Below are positions 22,440 to 35,356 of a DNA stretch of 64,000 nt, piece by piece; positions within the stretch are counted from its first letter, which is position 1; each line of letters opens with the position of its first letter. The translations under genes were made by a program, and so were the position numbers. The notes below the pieces were generated by a model, which saw only the letters and a list, made by a program, of their open reading frames with translations, was not told the origin of the DNA and searched no databases. Source of the stretch: Montifringilla adamsi (taxonomy: Eukaryota; Chordata; Aves; Passeriformes; Passeridae); NCBI GenBank assembly GCA_017590115.1, contig JAGGNK010006448.1, positions 2,491,849 to 2,555,848 on the forward strand, written 5' to 3'.

Positions 22440-24962
22440 AGAAACTGGATACACCTCCAAGAAGAGCTTCTTTTGGGGCTGGATATTTCTGCTTATGGCT
22501 GTTAGGATCTATCCCAGGCTGCAGATAACAGATAAATTCTGCAGTTACTGGAGAGAAACTGGCTGGGAAACTTCTCCCAACTCTCTGAATGACACCTCTG
22601 GATTATACTAATACTTTGTCCCTGCTTTCTCTTTTTCTCCCATACAGGCCACAGACCAAACACCAGATATTTCAGTCTGCAATGCAGTGCCAGCCCACAA
22701 AGCAGAGCGAAAAAAAAGTAGAAAATAACATTCTCAGCCTTTATTCTACATGTATTTCAAAGTAAGTAAAAGTCATGAAATCTATTCTTCAACCTTGAAA
22801 TGCAGTGTAACTACCAGAGTATGCTGCTTGTGACTTGACCATATTCTAGTTTTTTCTTCAAGTCAGGTAGATGAACATTTTAATCCACTTCCAAATTTTC
22901 AACAATGCTCCCATCTCCTTTAATTCTCACAAAATATTTGTGATATACTCTTGTCACTCAGACACCATTCTGCACCAAAATGTTTTTACTGACAAGCCCA
23001 GTATGCATTGTCCAGTGCTCTCAGCAAAGTGGCACAGGCTCTTGTGTTTTTTAAATATGACTCTTTGCACAATACTGTGCAGTGGGAAACTCAGGAGAGC
23101 TGTAAATTTGTCCTTGATTTCAAAATCTACTCTTCTGTGCCTGAGAAGAACAAAGAAGAACAAACGAGGAAAATGTCTGGCTTGATGCCTTCTATTTATT
23201 AAGTCACAGCTAGATTAATACATCTCTACCCCACCCCATGACTTTGCTTAGGCCAAACTCACATTAAATTCCATTGGTGATTTGTCTTGAGTGAGAATTA
23301 GAGTCAAATCCTGCAAGGTATTTACATCTCTTGGAAGTACCAGCACCCTCTGTTCTCACTGTATGCTATGTGAAGGGATGGCACTCAGCCACGTGAAGAG
23401 ATACTCAGAACACTGCAAAATTAAACCCTCAGAGCCCATAATTCTTCCCAACAGCTCCTAAAAGAGCAGCCACATTCAGTGTTAAAGTTGCTGCTATAGG
23501 GTTTCGCTTTCTGACATGTGTCCAAAGCACACTGCTTGTACAAGAGTGTTACTAAAGCCAACATGAAGGGTTTTGTTCCCAGACATCATTTCAAATCCAG
23601 GCAAACTTACACAGAACTTAAACACTGGCACAACAAAGGCTGCTTAACATCCTCGATGTTGTCTTTGTGCTGCAGAGATGGAAAAGTTTAATATTTTAAG
23701 AGAAAATGATAAAGAAAAGGTACACTCTTCCTATGTGAAGCATTTGCCACACAAAATGTTATACATTGGGAGCCTTGTAATGATATAGAGAATGCTGAGG
23801 ATTAGGATGCGAATCACAAGATATTTAGGTTCTGCAATCCATTTCAAAGGAGAAGAGTCCAATATAAATCCTGTGGATTTCATCACCTGCTGCCAGCCAA
23901 CATTTTTATTCATGAAATATTGTTAGCACAGTAACAGGTAGATGTGTTGAGCCAGATCCACAATCAGTGTAAATCAATACATCTCTAGTAAACCACTGAG
24001 AAATTACTCCCATTTGCAGCAGCTGGGAAACTAATGCTCTGTCTCTAGACATTAATGTGGTTGGCAATGGAAAACTTTGTAAATACCACTGATAAATTTT
24101 ATACTGCTCTTAATAAAGAGCTATTTGCGTTGTGATGACTCTCTAATACAGATTGTACTTGAAGACATAATCAAAGCACAGAGGCTTACATGCATTTTAG
24201 TGAGTTTGTATTTTATTCTGCCTGGCATGAATTAGTCAGATGAAAGGGCTACAGAACAGAGGCACACCAGCATAGAAGAAGCCTGGAGGAGTGATTCTTA
24301 GCACTAGCACATTTAGTGCATCCTCTGCAGGTCCCTCACAAAAAGCAGGTGCAGCCACACAGCTGCAGAGTCCTCTTCCCATAGTCATGATGAAGTTATT
24401 TCTGCCTTGGAGGTCTTTGTGTGATTTAAGAGGTGCAGGGGTAACACGTAGTTGCTATGTCAAAACGGGATTTCCACTGTTAAAACAGAGAGAAACAGGA
24501 TATTCCAGCATGCATTAGGAGTGTTTGGTCTGTTAAGGTATCTTTGTAGATAACACTATCTGAGATGGCAAATGTAATATTATTTTAATAATTTTAAATA
24601 AGGGGGAAAAAATGTGCAAACAGATGGAGCTCCATAGCAGATGTGTATGTCTGTAACTGATATATTTGAAACACTACCACCAGCAATGAGCAGCTTAAGT
24701 TTCTGCTGTTGCTTGTTCCACAGTGTTTGCCAAGCTCATAACTATTTCAGACCTTGGTTGTCTCCTTCTGAAAAATCTGCCCTCCAACCAAATATAGCTA
24801 ACACTGGCCAAAGCAAGTCAACAAAACCTACCCTCTAGGTTCAGTGCTTGCCAAACTGGCAGGCTGTGAAAAGAACTCTCTCAATTTTTACTGGAACCAT
24901 GTGGATGCCAGTTGCTTTTTATATGTAGGCAGTACACATTTTTTTATTTGTTGAACTCACCA

Positions 24963-25519
24963 AATCATAGAACAGTTTGGGTTGGAAGCAACCTTAAAGA
25001 CCATCTAATTCCAACCCACCTGCCATGGGCAGTGCACCTTTCACTAGACCAGGTTGCTCAAATCCCCATCCAACCTGTCCTTGAACACTTCAGGGATGGG
25101 GCATCCACAGCTTCTTTGGGCAACTTGGGCCAGGATCTCATCACTCTCACAGTGAAGAATTCCTTCCTAATATCTACTCTAAACCTACAGTCTTTCAGTT
25201 TTTAGCCATTACTCGTTGTCTTAATGCTACATGCCCCTATAAAAAGTTTCCCTCCAACCCTCTTGTAGGCTGCTTTAGGTACTGGAAGGTTGCAGGATAC
25301 AGCTAGCTTTCTGGGCTGCAAGCACATGTTGCCAGCTCATGTTGAATATCTTGTCAACCAGCACCTCCAAGTCCTTCTCTCAAAGCTACTCTCAATCCAC
25401 TATCCACTCAGCCTCTGTTTGTGGTTGGGATTGCCCTGACTCGAGCACAACCTTGCACTTGGCTTTGTTAAGCTTCACGGGGTTTTCACAGGATCCCCTC
25501 TCAAGTCTACACAGCAGCC
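24963..25519 (-). mobile_element. CR1 LINE 3' fragment, about 560 bp
   Basis: This is the longest CR1 3' end in the window. It starts with aatcatagaacagtttgggt (terminal repeat, reverse complement). The standard order follows: 'ccaggttgctcaa', 'catccaacctgtccttgaac', 'gatggggcatccacagcttc', 'gaagaattccttcctaatat' and 'ctttaggtactgg'. It then extends into the upstream CR1 region with 'caccttgcacttggctttgt' variants and 'cccctctcaagtct'. The intact 3' terminus and good match suggest a relatively recent insertion compared with the other pieces. Confidence 0.94.
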
Positions 25520-27939
25520 TTTAAAAAAAAAGCCTCTACACTTGCTTTTTCACCTCTCAGTGTTTCACAAATCAGTTTTTTTTCAGTTGAGGGGATGGCA
25601 CGGAATCTTAGACACCATTCTTAATAAGTCCTTTAATAACAGTCCAAAGCACATACCCTTTTCTTATTTATTATAAATTACTTTACTGTTAACTGGCCCA
25701 TAATTCAAGAAATTTTTTGATATTCATTTGATTGAAGTTTTCTTGCAGGATTAATTTAGAGTCCTAGCAAATCAATAGAAATCAGATCACAGCTGACTCT
25801 TGTGCAGAGTACAATGGAAAACAAAGCCTGAGCCAACTCTCAAAAAGCTGTCAATGCAGCCTCCAGGTGGAACACTTCAAATTTCTTCTCTGTTAAAAAT
25901 AGTTACATGTTACTTACATGAACCTTGCAGTATTCCGCAGAGTTGTCATGGTTCTGAGTCCAATGAAAGAAGAGATTTAGGATTCAAGTACAAAACCAAG
26001 GAGGTGTATGAGGGTGTTGTGTTAGGGGAGAGAGAAAAGCATTCCCCAGGTCAGAGACAGTCATGTGGCCAGGAAACCCTCCCTAAACAAACAAGACAAT
26101 TCATTGTTATGTTTCATGGGTCTAGAAATAAACAAATGGCAGTGTGAAATTTCCCTCAGCTTTTACTAATCCTCATGCAATTAGCTGAACATTTTTAGCC
26201 AAAAATAGTCTTCCTATTTTGTCTGTGGGAAAGATTTTCATGACAAAGCACATAATCTTGAAAACTAATGCAATACATATTCAGAGTGACCTAAAGTTTG
26301 ACTCAATTCACAGTGTTACTTTATTCAGTCCCTCCCATCTCACCTGTTCTCTATACACAGCTTTTGTTGTACTATTCAACAGAATGGTGACATTACAGCT
26401 GAATACTAACACAAATCTAAAATTCACACTCTCAGGGAGTAGTATGGGGAACCATGTGTGTGAGAACAATCTGATGTTGGACTTAATGTCTCTGTAGATC
26501 CCTGTCTTAATTTTGGCTGGGGTAGAATTGAGCAAGTATCTGCTTGGTGCTTATTTGCCAGCTGGACTTAAACCACAACAGTTCTTCAATTCTGATTTTC
26601 ATCAGAAATATGTGGATTGTGACTTAATAAATTTCTGTTATTGAAGCATTACAGAGGAGGACAGAAATTAAGTTTACAAAGAGGTCATGTGGCTATCATT
26701 ACAGTGCCCAAGAAGACATTCACATTCCTGGAAGTCACATCGAGTGTTCAAAAAGCTGGGCCCTAAATGTCAAGCCTTTCAAAACAGAATAAGAGCTGAT
26801 AAAATTATTTTCTATCTTCCCCCTGACCTGTTGGGGGTCTTCGGAGACAAAAGCCAAAGATTAGACTGTTTGCTTTGCTTCTGCTTGTAATTTAACCTAA
26901 AAGAACAAATAATTTCAAACACTTCTTTTGTAGTCTGCAAAAGACAACCACAATGTATCTGCCCCTCCAGTGAAGCGTGACAAAAATCCTCTCCTAGTGT
27001 AATTAGCCTGCTATCAGTTTTCATGCATCACAGTGACATAGCCTTGGCTTTCTTATAATGATATCTTTCTCTTAAGTAATCTTATCTGTATCATTATGTC
27101 TAAATTAAGGTGCTCCATATCCTTAAAATTGTCTAGTAAAAACATGTGAAGATTTATACAAACAACATTTAATTAAATTTAGAGGGAATCAGAGTAGCAA
27201 CTACTTGTTCATTGTTCAGATGTGATCTAATGCAAAATCATTAATTTTTTATGGAATTTATCAAGGAAGGTCTATAAACAGATGATACTAAAGTTCTCCA
27301 ATACAATTCTTGTAAGGACTATTTCAGCTGTTCAGTTTTACAGCTTTGTTATAAATGACACTATCTTTTCATTCAAGAAATGAACAAATTATTTCCTCCT
27401 ACCACAACTCCTTCACCTCCTTCCATTTTAAAGCATACCTTTTGATCAAAACAGCTGCTAAGATACTCTTTGATTTTCCTAGAACTGAGAGGTGAAAATG
27501 GATGGGTGCTTTACATACATCACCTGGGAATCATACTTCCCTTCCCATCGCTGTTTTCCCTTATCTCACTTTTTGTCTTTTCCATCTCACCTGACTTTGG
27601 AGGACTACAGCGTATGGGGTCTGTACCTGAGATCATTCTCTTGGTTTCCTTCAGGCTGTGGTGACTACATTCAGTGGAGGCTCAGCACAGTCCATTTTAT
27701 CCTGATGTGAAGCTCTGACACAGAGGAGGAAGACTGTTCTGTGGAAGCACTTGCTTGTCTCTGTTGACTGTGAAAGAAGTTACATAGCTCAGGTGAAGAC
27801 TTTTACACTGTAGATGCCTAAAATGAAGATTCCTGATGGGGCAATGTGCTGGGGTTGCAGTGCCTAATGCCGTGATTAACACAGAAGTTTATCACTGAGG
27901 TACCTGAACATACAACCCCTCTCTGCCCATGACAATGTA

Positions 27940-27966
27940 AGTTTTAATTAGGTAATAATTAAAACT
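27940..27966. repeat. Perfect inverted repeat, 11-bp arms
   Basis: The arms agttttaatta (27940-27950) and taattaaaact (27956-27966) are exact reverse complements around a 5-nt loop ggtaa. The stem is AT-rich and short, so it could be incidental. Confidence 0.9.
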
Positions 27967-28658
27967 GTATGATTTCCACACTGAGCGGTCTGGGGCTTCT
28001 TTGATAACTATGCCCAAGGTAAACCTGATTTTTTTTTTGGTACCTTCAAAACCTCACTTTCTTGCTTCATTGGCTTTCCTCAATGGCAGGTAATTAGCTG
28101 AGTTCTATTGTAGAATTTGCAAGCATTTCACAGTCTATGAGGAATAATTCAGCTTCTATACCCTACCAAAAAACAAGTCTGATTCATTCAGTCATTCTAT
28201 ACTTACTGCTGACTTCAAAGAAAGCTCTTCAGACCAGTGTCATGTAAACAACTGTAGTTTCTTTAAGAAAAGGAACAATATAAACATGCAATATTGCTCC
28301 ATTAAATTATCTATTTACAAAAAGACAGTTATTCTGAAAGTAATTGAGGAAACTGAGAGAAGAACATGCTGAATGGGAGCTGTTCTCATTAAGACGGCTC
28401 CTGTGTTACCCTGTTATATCCTTACCTGTCACTCTTACTCATTTCATTCATCTATTCATATCAGATTCTCTATCTTTTATTTTGGTTTTCCCTCACCATA
28501 TTTGGATCACCCAGTTGGCAAATGTCAGTTTGCAATGACTTTGCAATGTCAGTTTATTTCAGGTCATATGTAAGCAGCTGTAGTGCAAGGTCTGTTAGCA
28601 GCAGCATTTCAAACTCATCCTCTTCTGGTATTCACAAGGCAGGTAGAGTAGGGTAAGA

Positions 28659-28699
28659 TTGCACACATGATTATTGCACACACATAATCATGTGTGCAA
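28659..28699. repeat. Perfect inverted repeat, 16-bp arms
   Basis: The left arm ttgcacacatgattat (28659-28674) and right arm ataatcatgtgtgcaa (28684-28699) are exact reverse complements separated by tgcacacac (9 nt). In DNA this could extrude as a cruciform, and in RNA it would form a stable hairpin. The stem is shorter than a typical pre-miRNA stem of about 30 bp. No flanking target-site duplication was seen that would make it a transposon end. Confidence 0.95.
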
Positions 28700-29900
28700 C
28701 GATTTAGTTGTCTGTAATTAGAACAACTCTTGGCATGCTTTAAATCACTTGTGAGGCCATCTCATCAGCAAAATCAAGGTGACAGCATCTCAGTCCTTCA
28801 GCACAGACCATATTAATATCATTGATTTTGAACTGGCACGGGTCAATCACACATCAACACAAAGCAGAGGAATAAGTACTTTTCAGTGATCTTCTCGATA
28901 TTACAAAGATCCTGATAACCAAGGTTAATCTGCTGGTGTTATTGCTGTAAATATCACTACATTTGTAATCTCAGTCTACATTTTTATGTCTCAGGAAAAA
29001 AAATGCAAATATTTATTTTCCTAACAAGATCATAGAACAATGACTTCTGTAACTATGCATACGACTTAAAATATATTTTTTAAGTAATTTTAAGATGCAG
29101 TGGTCTTCTTAAGAGAAATGTTCACAAACTAAATCTGAAAACTGACATAATAGTTCAGAACATTAGTAAATCAGTAGAGACATGCTGTACACCCACTAAC
29201 TTCAAGTCTCCATCTCACTGCCACCAGCTTATAAAAATCTTGCCATGTCCTGTACTTCTGAATCTTAATAGCCCCAGGTATTGGGAGAAATCATGTAGGA
29301 AGGGAGCAAAATTCTACTCCTCCCACCACCCCCAATCTAATTCTTCAGAGATCTTAACAAGCATCTGTTGATGTTAGGGCATTTGATTTGGATAGTCATT
29401 TGGTCTAATTGAGTATAATAAAATGAAGATGTTAAAAAATAAAAGAACCAAATAGGCTTCAAAGTAAGGACAGAAAAGTGACATCCTGACAAATGATCCA
29501 CCAGGTAGATGAGCCAAAATGCCTCTATTAGCCCTGATATCAGCCAGCTGGAGCCTTTGCTGTGCTCACATATCATACAGTGACAGGCACTGGCTTTGGG
29601 CGATATCATGTCAGCCTCTTACAGCTGGAATTTTTTGTAAACCCAACATAAGAAGTTTTTTCAAAATTTTGGAATGGATTACTCCCCCCTCCCCTCTCCC
29701 CTTCCACACTTGACAAAAAAAGGATGCATTATTTTCACTGACAATTAGAAGAGCCAATTAATTATTACTATTAAGGTAGCAATTAAGTGTAAAAGCAAGA
29801 AAGATGCTAGGTATTTTGATGAAGATAATATCATTGGATGAATACCAGTTCTCAGTTTTGCTTTTGTAAAATACCATATTTTTGTACAACACCCTAGCAC

Positions 29901-29918
29901 TTTTTTTTTTTTTTTTTT
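29901..29918 (-). repeat. Poly(T) tract, T18
   Basis: Eighteen consecutive T residues are followed by aataaag. The tract produces lysine-rich chance ORFs on the minus strand. Confidence 0.95.
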
Positions 29919-30198
29919 AATAAAGATAAGTTTCTGGAGGAGAGACATTGACACTAACAGGCAGGGTCTTCCCATCTTTCATGATTAAACCAACCAAAGG
30001 GGTGTAGAACTTCCCTGTTCTAACATTGACATGCCATGCTGGGAAGAACCAGATGTCCCAGAAGCAGAACATGAAGGTCAGCACTTTCAAGGCAATGCCT
30101 AGGATGTTAGTTGTTGCTCTCTGAAAATGCAGTAAACTCCTAATGCTCAGTCAGGAAACTGGTGTGAGGAAAGAGAATTTTTTTTCCCCAGGTGAAAC

Positions 30199-30465
30199 AT
30201 GGAGAAGTCACTTCCACACAAAGTTTTGCTTTGCTGTTTTGCATCCCTCCTTCTGACCCTGTCTTTAGCCAGCTTCTCCAGCCATCAGCAAGGAGAAATT
30301 TCAGAACCAGTGAGACCAAGTGACTCCTCTAAATCCTGTAGGCCGAACTGCTGTGTGATAGGGGCTACCAACAAGCAAAAGAAATGGGAAGGAAGCAGTC
30401 TCTCTCTTCTCTGGGAGTGGCAGCCCATTTATAACAGCCCCTGCTTTGTCCACTCTGCACTTTAA
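30199..30465 (+). CDS. Candidate exon or small ORF with signal peptide (unproven)
   Basis: The 88-codon ORF starts in a strong Kozak context (A at -3, G at +4). The N-terminus looks like a secretory signal peptide: charged MEKSLPHK, then about 18 hydrophobic residues (VLLCCFASLLLTLSLASF), then small and polar residues SSHQQ. Residues 45-60 include three cysteines in SCRPNCC, and the C-terminus has no recognisable domain. A pyrimidine tract ending in ccccag (AG at 30190-30191) lies 7 nt before the ATG, so the ATG could open the second exon of a secreted-peptide gene. A weak donor gtgaga at 30310 would end the coding exon after about 37 codons. I do not recognise the family and found no partner exons. 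Chance is a real alternative. Confidence 0.18.
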   Translation: MEKSLPHKVLLCCFASLLLTLSLASFSSHQQGEISEPVRPSDSSKSCRPNCCVIGATNKQKKWEGSSLSLLWEWQPIYNSPCFVHSAL

Positions 30466-30468
30466 TGA

Positions 30469-33400
30469 GGAGTGCACAGAAAACCTCCTGGTGGTTTAAG
30501 TGTTCCCTTGAACCTTGGAGATGCATATGAGACCAACAGGGAGAGCTATTTTGCATTCTGCTGCTCTCCAAGGAGATCCAGTGACAGGAAAGGATAGTTA
30601 ACTACTGATACTGATTCAAATATAAAGTGCAAGAAGTTCCCCAAATCTTGCTGCTGTGGATGCAGACTCCTCTACATAAAATATTTCATTATATTGCTTA
30701 CGTCCAGTGACTTCCATGCTGTTGTGTAGTGAGTAACAGCTCCTCTAATCCTAACGGTCTGGCAAAATTAAGTTGTAATTTTGTCCTGGTGTCTGGGGCT
30801 CACATGGCTTGGCGAAATTACTGACTCCTGACTACTTGTCTCACTGTAACCTTGTAGAGAAAGGGTTTAAAGTAGTTCAGTATATCTTCATAGTATTCAC
30901 AAAGGAGTTGCTAAAAAACAGGAGGAGTAATAAAGAGAACCAGAATAAGCTTTCTGGTACAGATGGTCATGAATATTTCTGCATCTCCTCCTCTCCTCAG
31001 AAAATACAGGGAAGGCAAGCCCCTCCACATTAATCAAGAGCAGAGGTCATGGCAATGTGGAATTGACATAATAGGCATGTTTAAGTGTCTTGATTTGTCT
31101 TAGTCCAGCCATGAGATCAATAAATAAAGTGAAAAATGAGCACACAAAACAAACCTGAGACTCTCAGTAGAAATACACCAGCCCTGTGGCACATTACCAC
31201 TTTCAACACAAAATGATTTAATATTTCTCCACAGTATCCTGTCTTTGTTTACCTTACAGCAAATATTGGAGTGAGGAAAGGAGAGTTTGTATGAGAATGA
31301 TTCATAGAGAAACACAAGCCTGGGATTCCCAGCCCCCTTTGCTGTGCTCACCTGGTAGCCACCTTCAGGAATTCCAGCCTCTCCTTCTGGGAACTTATTA
31401 TCTTTTCCTTTTGAACCTTTGTGAGGGAATTAATACTTGTAAATAGAAGAAAAATTATACAATTTCAGATTAAATCTACTCATTTTGAACTGAGGTAAGA
31501 CAATACTGAGCCTACTTATTTTACTCTGTCTGTTGCATCTCTCTGGACTCCCAAATAACTGCTGCAGCATTACAGAATTTATCTCCTTGGTTTTTCTTTT
31601 TGTTTCTAGCACATATTGCTGATTTAGCACAACTAACAATGAAGTGATACTGCTTACATTATTGTGGAGAATTTTATACCATAATTCTAAGATGGTGTAA
31701 ACAATGAAAAGTCAACAAAAGTTTTTTTAATCATACCATTTAAATGTTATTAAAGAAGACACAAAAATTCTGCAAACTTTTACTAGACTGAACAGACTTC
31801 CAGAGAATTTTATGTGTCATTCACCACCACCACCACTTGTAAAAAAAATCTGCTACTCCTAAAATATTGACATACAGTAAACAAATATTTTCTTTCACAT
31901 TATTCATAAGCTGTTTGCTGAATGGGAGCATTCAGCTTTTCATCTATGAATAAGGAACTTAGTCAAGAGTTATCTTATTCACTACTGATTTCAGAAAGAA
32001 AACATCCATAAAATTAAATTAAACATAATTTCCTTGACTAATTTGAACCATTAGATGGAAAATGTTAGAATAAACGCACTAAGAGCAATTTCATCAATAC
32101 TGTTTCCTTGTGTTCCAATGCATGGGTTTACATTTTTGATGTTTGGAACTAACTCATAATTTGCATTTCATGCATGACATCCTCATCAAGAATGACTGTG
32201 ATGGTTCATTTCCAGGATGCGCTACATTACTGTAAACAGAAATAACAAGAGTCTATTTGCTGTGGCTTTGTGTACCCGCTGATTTATGCAGGCTACATTT
32301 TTGCACTAAATTTCTTGTGCCTGCGCTGCAACTTGGTTGGCTCAGTAAAGGACAGAAAGTTCAGGTGGCTTAACTAAGAACACCATGATAATGAGTTTTA
32401 CTGAGCTCGGAAATTTTGCTGTTGCACGTAGTGATAGCAGTGGTAGCAATGTGTTCAGGGTTTATATCATAATGAATGTCTTTAAACACTCACCTTGCTT
32501 GTCTTCCAATCATGTTGTCATAACACTATTCCTAGTTTCATTTGGGAAGTTTAACAATATTACTACATAGAATTTCTAACTGATTTTTCTCAATACAAAA
32601 ATGCATCTTATCAGGCCAAATGTCTGAATACCCAACAGTCAATGTTTATAAATGTCTTAAGCTCTGAACAAACCAATTTCTTTAGCGAATGAAAAAAGTT
32701 TTTGAGTAGATGTGAAATTAGTGTGATATTTCCTCTTTTCTTATCTTTGCTACCTAATAATCCCTACAAAGACAAATTGCCTTTGCAGATTATTTTATTT
32801 GAGCTCTAAACCTTCCATTGGAAGCTGAGTTTTGGTTACAAAGGAATTACAGTTTCTCTTTTGCTGACTGATTTCTCAGGTAATATGTGAAAGAATTTCA
32901 CTATTTTTCCTGATCCTGATAGTGGATTCTTCCTATCACCTCTCTATATCTTTCATTAATCTTTCTCTTCACTGTACATTTGAAATATCTTAATCTATAT
33001 ATTTGAAATACCACATGCAAAGTCATTAAATTTTCATTGTTCTCTCTTTTGCACTACTAATGAAGAAATTAGTAGGCAGGTCTAATCCCCAGAGATCCTG
33101 CTGAACAACTCCTTCTATGTAATGCACTTCTGTTTGCCATTGTCTTATGTCCCCCATCATACCGACTTTTTTTCAACCTAAAATGGCATGTCAAGCATTT
33201 GCAATCAATGGACACACAGAATCTTTGTATTTGATTCTTAAAAGTCTGTTGAGTACTCAGTGAGAACACAGTCTTAGGCCACTTGCTTTTTTGGTAGGAG
33301 TGTTGAGCTGAAAAAAACCCAAACTGCACACAGTGCTGCAGAGCTTGCTCCTCCTTGTCATCCTGTAACAAACACAGTGAGGGAGAAACACCAGAAACAA

Positions 33401-35278
33401 GGAAGTGGCAGAGTGCAGGTTTGTCCTGCTATGTTCTTAGCAACTTAGTTGCCCTCTAATTTCTCATCTGGATCTTTCTGGCCTGTTTCCTAGCACATTT
33501 TTTGACCTAGACAATTTTTGCGTTACTTCTCCATTCACATCCTCGCTGTCCTGCCGTGTCTCTTTAAGGGTTAACTCAGCAGTGAGGCACCTTTTCTGTA
33601 CTCAAACTCCACAGAAGATGAGTGGTTTCCTGCACCACCTGCAAAGTCTCTTCCTAGTCTAACCCAAGGCCCCCCATATCTTGAAAGGCACAAAAAACAG
33701 TCACTCCTGGATTCCACTTTCTGGGGGCAGGGTCCCCAGGGGCAAGGCTGGGTGGGTGTATTCCCCTTTGACTTGCATACTGAATGGTGGCCAAATATTT
33801 TGATCCTAAACTGTAACCAAAATTGCTTTTGCCACTCAAACACAGAAACCAGTTCAAGAATGAGTAAAAGACTGAGTAGAAGGGACAATTGCCTGAACAA
33901 CAGGGATGAGAACTTCCAGGCTTTCAGCTAGCGTTTTACAATGAAAATCTTCAATCCAGGCCTCGGCTCTGCAAGGAGACAAAAAACAGCGATGGAAGCA
34001 GATCCATGAAGTAAGAATGTTCATTAGTGGTTTCCACTTTGTCTTATGGACTTCAGTTCATGTTTTCGTAGACAAGGCTACGAATTATCATGCGTATTGC
34101 TACAGGCTAAAACCCCAGGACCTTTTAATTTATCGTAATAGATTTACTTTCTGGTTTTAAATTACCTTTAAGCTAGAGTCCTGAAAATAATTCTTCCTTA
34201 TTTTGGTAGGCTTTTGGTATATCTTTCATGACATACTGCTCTTCAATGATGTGTCATGAAAGCCACAACAGTTTTGCACCATTAAAAAAAAAAAAACCAA
34301 AACCAAAATAGCCACAACCATTCAGACTAATAAACATGACTTGAACAGATTAGTTAGAAACTGGTCTATTTTGTAGTCTACAGGGTCTGCATCCGTAATT
34401 ATTTTTGATCCAGCAAAGTTTATTAGCAATAGTTTACTGCAGGTCCTACCAGACTCAAGGTAAATCCATGGAGTGGAGAATCCATTCGGGTGTCAGAACT
34501 GTTGATGTAAGATTTTCAAAGAAAACCTTTTACTTTTAGTGTTCAGTGCCCATGACTCTATCAGGTCTTCTAGAACCCGGGTAACATGCAGAAACACCTG
34601 ATTTGTGATTTGTGGAAGCTCCTCTTGTCCATCAGAGGATGGACCATTAGTAGTTCTCCTATTTCTGCACTGTGCAGCCCAGTGTTTCTCTTCTGGAGTG
34701 TTATGAAGAGAGAGAAGCTTGTGCAGCAGAAGGCATCTGTTTGGTCTATACCAGACACATAAAAAAATAGCAGCTAAACATCTTCCAGCTTATTTTGTAC
34801 TGCAGGCAGTAATTATAATGTTCCTGTGTTGCAAAGTCCCAGGGTCTCTTGGGCTGACATGGATCTAGCACAGGTTTCTCTGTTCTGGTGCACTAGTTAA
34901 CCTGCAGCTCAAGGACCTGTCTGAAGGGACATGGAGCTCACTGTTTTTGTGTTGTAGTGGCCACGGGTCTAAACATTTCTATTGGTCTGATTATTTTTTG
35001 AAAGGTTTCCTCAGAATCCAAATCTTTAACAAAATGAATATTTACTGAAAATAGGACATCCACGTTATACAGTTTTGTGTATCTTTCTCAATTTAGTAGT
35101 TCCATCATCAAGATGTTTTTACTATATTGCACACCATACCTTAACCCCACAATCATCTTTTGTGAAGATCACCTTCCCACACGCTCCAGTATTATTATAA
35201 TTGAATGTAAAACTCTTTTTCAGGTAAAATAAGTGTTCTATAACAGCTAAAACCTAAAAAAGAATTGTCAATAGAATT
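30469..35278. other. Single-copy noncoding stretch
   Basis: I see no gene or interspersed repeat. A (CAC)5 run lies at 31822-31836. The block at 32080-32450 is repeat-free and contains a perfect octamer ATTTGCAT (32159-32166) and several other TF-like motifs, so it is a reasonable enhancer or conserved-element candidate. The 109-codon minus-strand ORF at 33571-33900 shows no domain. Confidence 0.55.
31822..31836 (+). repeat. (CAC)5 trinucleotide microsatellite
   Basis: Five perfect CAC units follow ttat-rich sequence. It is short and noncoding. Confidence 0.9.
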
Positions 35279-35356
35279 TAAATCTGCATTTAAATTATTT
35301 TTTAAAAAAATTAAAATGTTTTTAATTTTTTTTAATGTTTCTCCCCTTTTTTTTAG
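35279..35356. repeat. AT-only low-complexity tract
   Basis: A run of almost pure A and T with alternating oligo-T and oligo-A blocks (tttttaaaaaaatt and similar), ending in ctccccttttttttag. It can fold on itself but has no unit repeat. Confidence 0.85.

Larger units (their letters stand above)
19681..24962. other. Single-copy noncoding stretch
   Basis: I see no gene and no recognisable interspersed repeat over 5.3 kb. ORFs are at most 110 codons with no family match. Simple repeats at 21271-21312 and 22361-22439 are listed separately. Around 23990-24180 the sequence holds closely spaced E-box-like (cagctg) and homeodomain-like (taat, attaat) motifs and has the look of a conserved noncoding element, but conservation cannot be tested here. 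Confidence 0.55.
25520..30191. other. Single-copy noncoding stretch
   Basis: I see no gene or interspersed repeat. ORFs reach 115 codons (25800-26147) without a recognisable domain. 27040-27300 is AT-rich, with motifs resembling SOX (attgtt) and homeodomain (aattaaat) sites. Two inverted repeats (27940-27966 and 28659-28699) and a T18 tract are listed separately. An octamer-type ATGCAAAT lies at 29003-29010. Confidence 0.55.
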
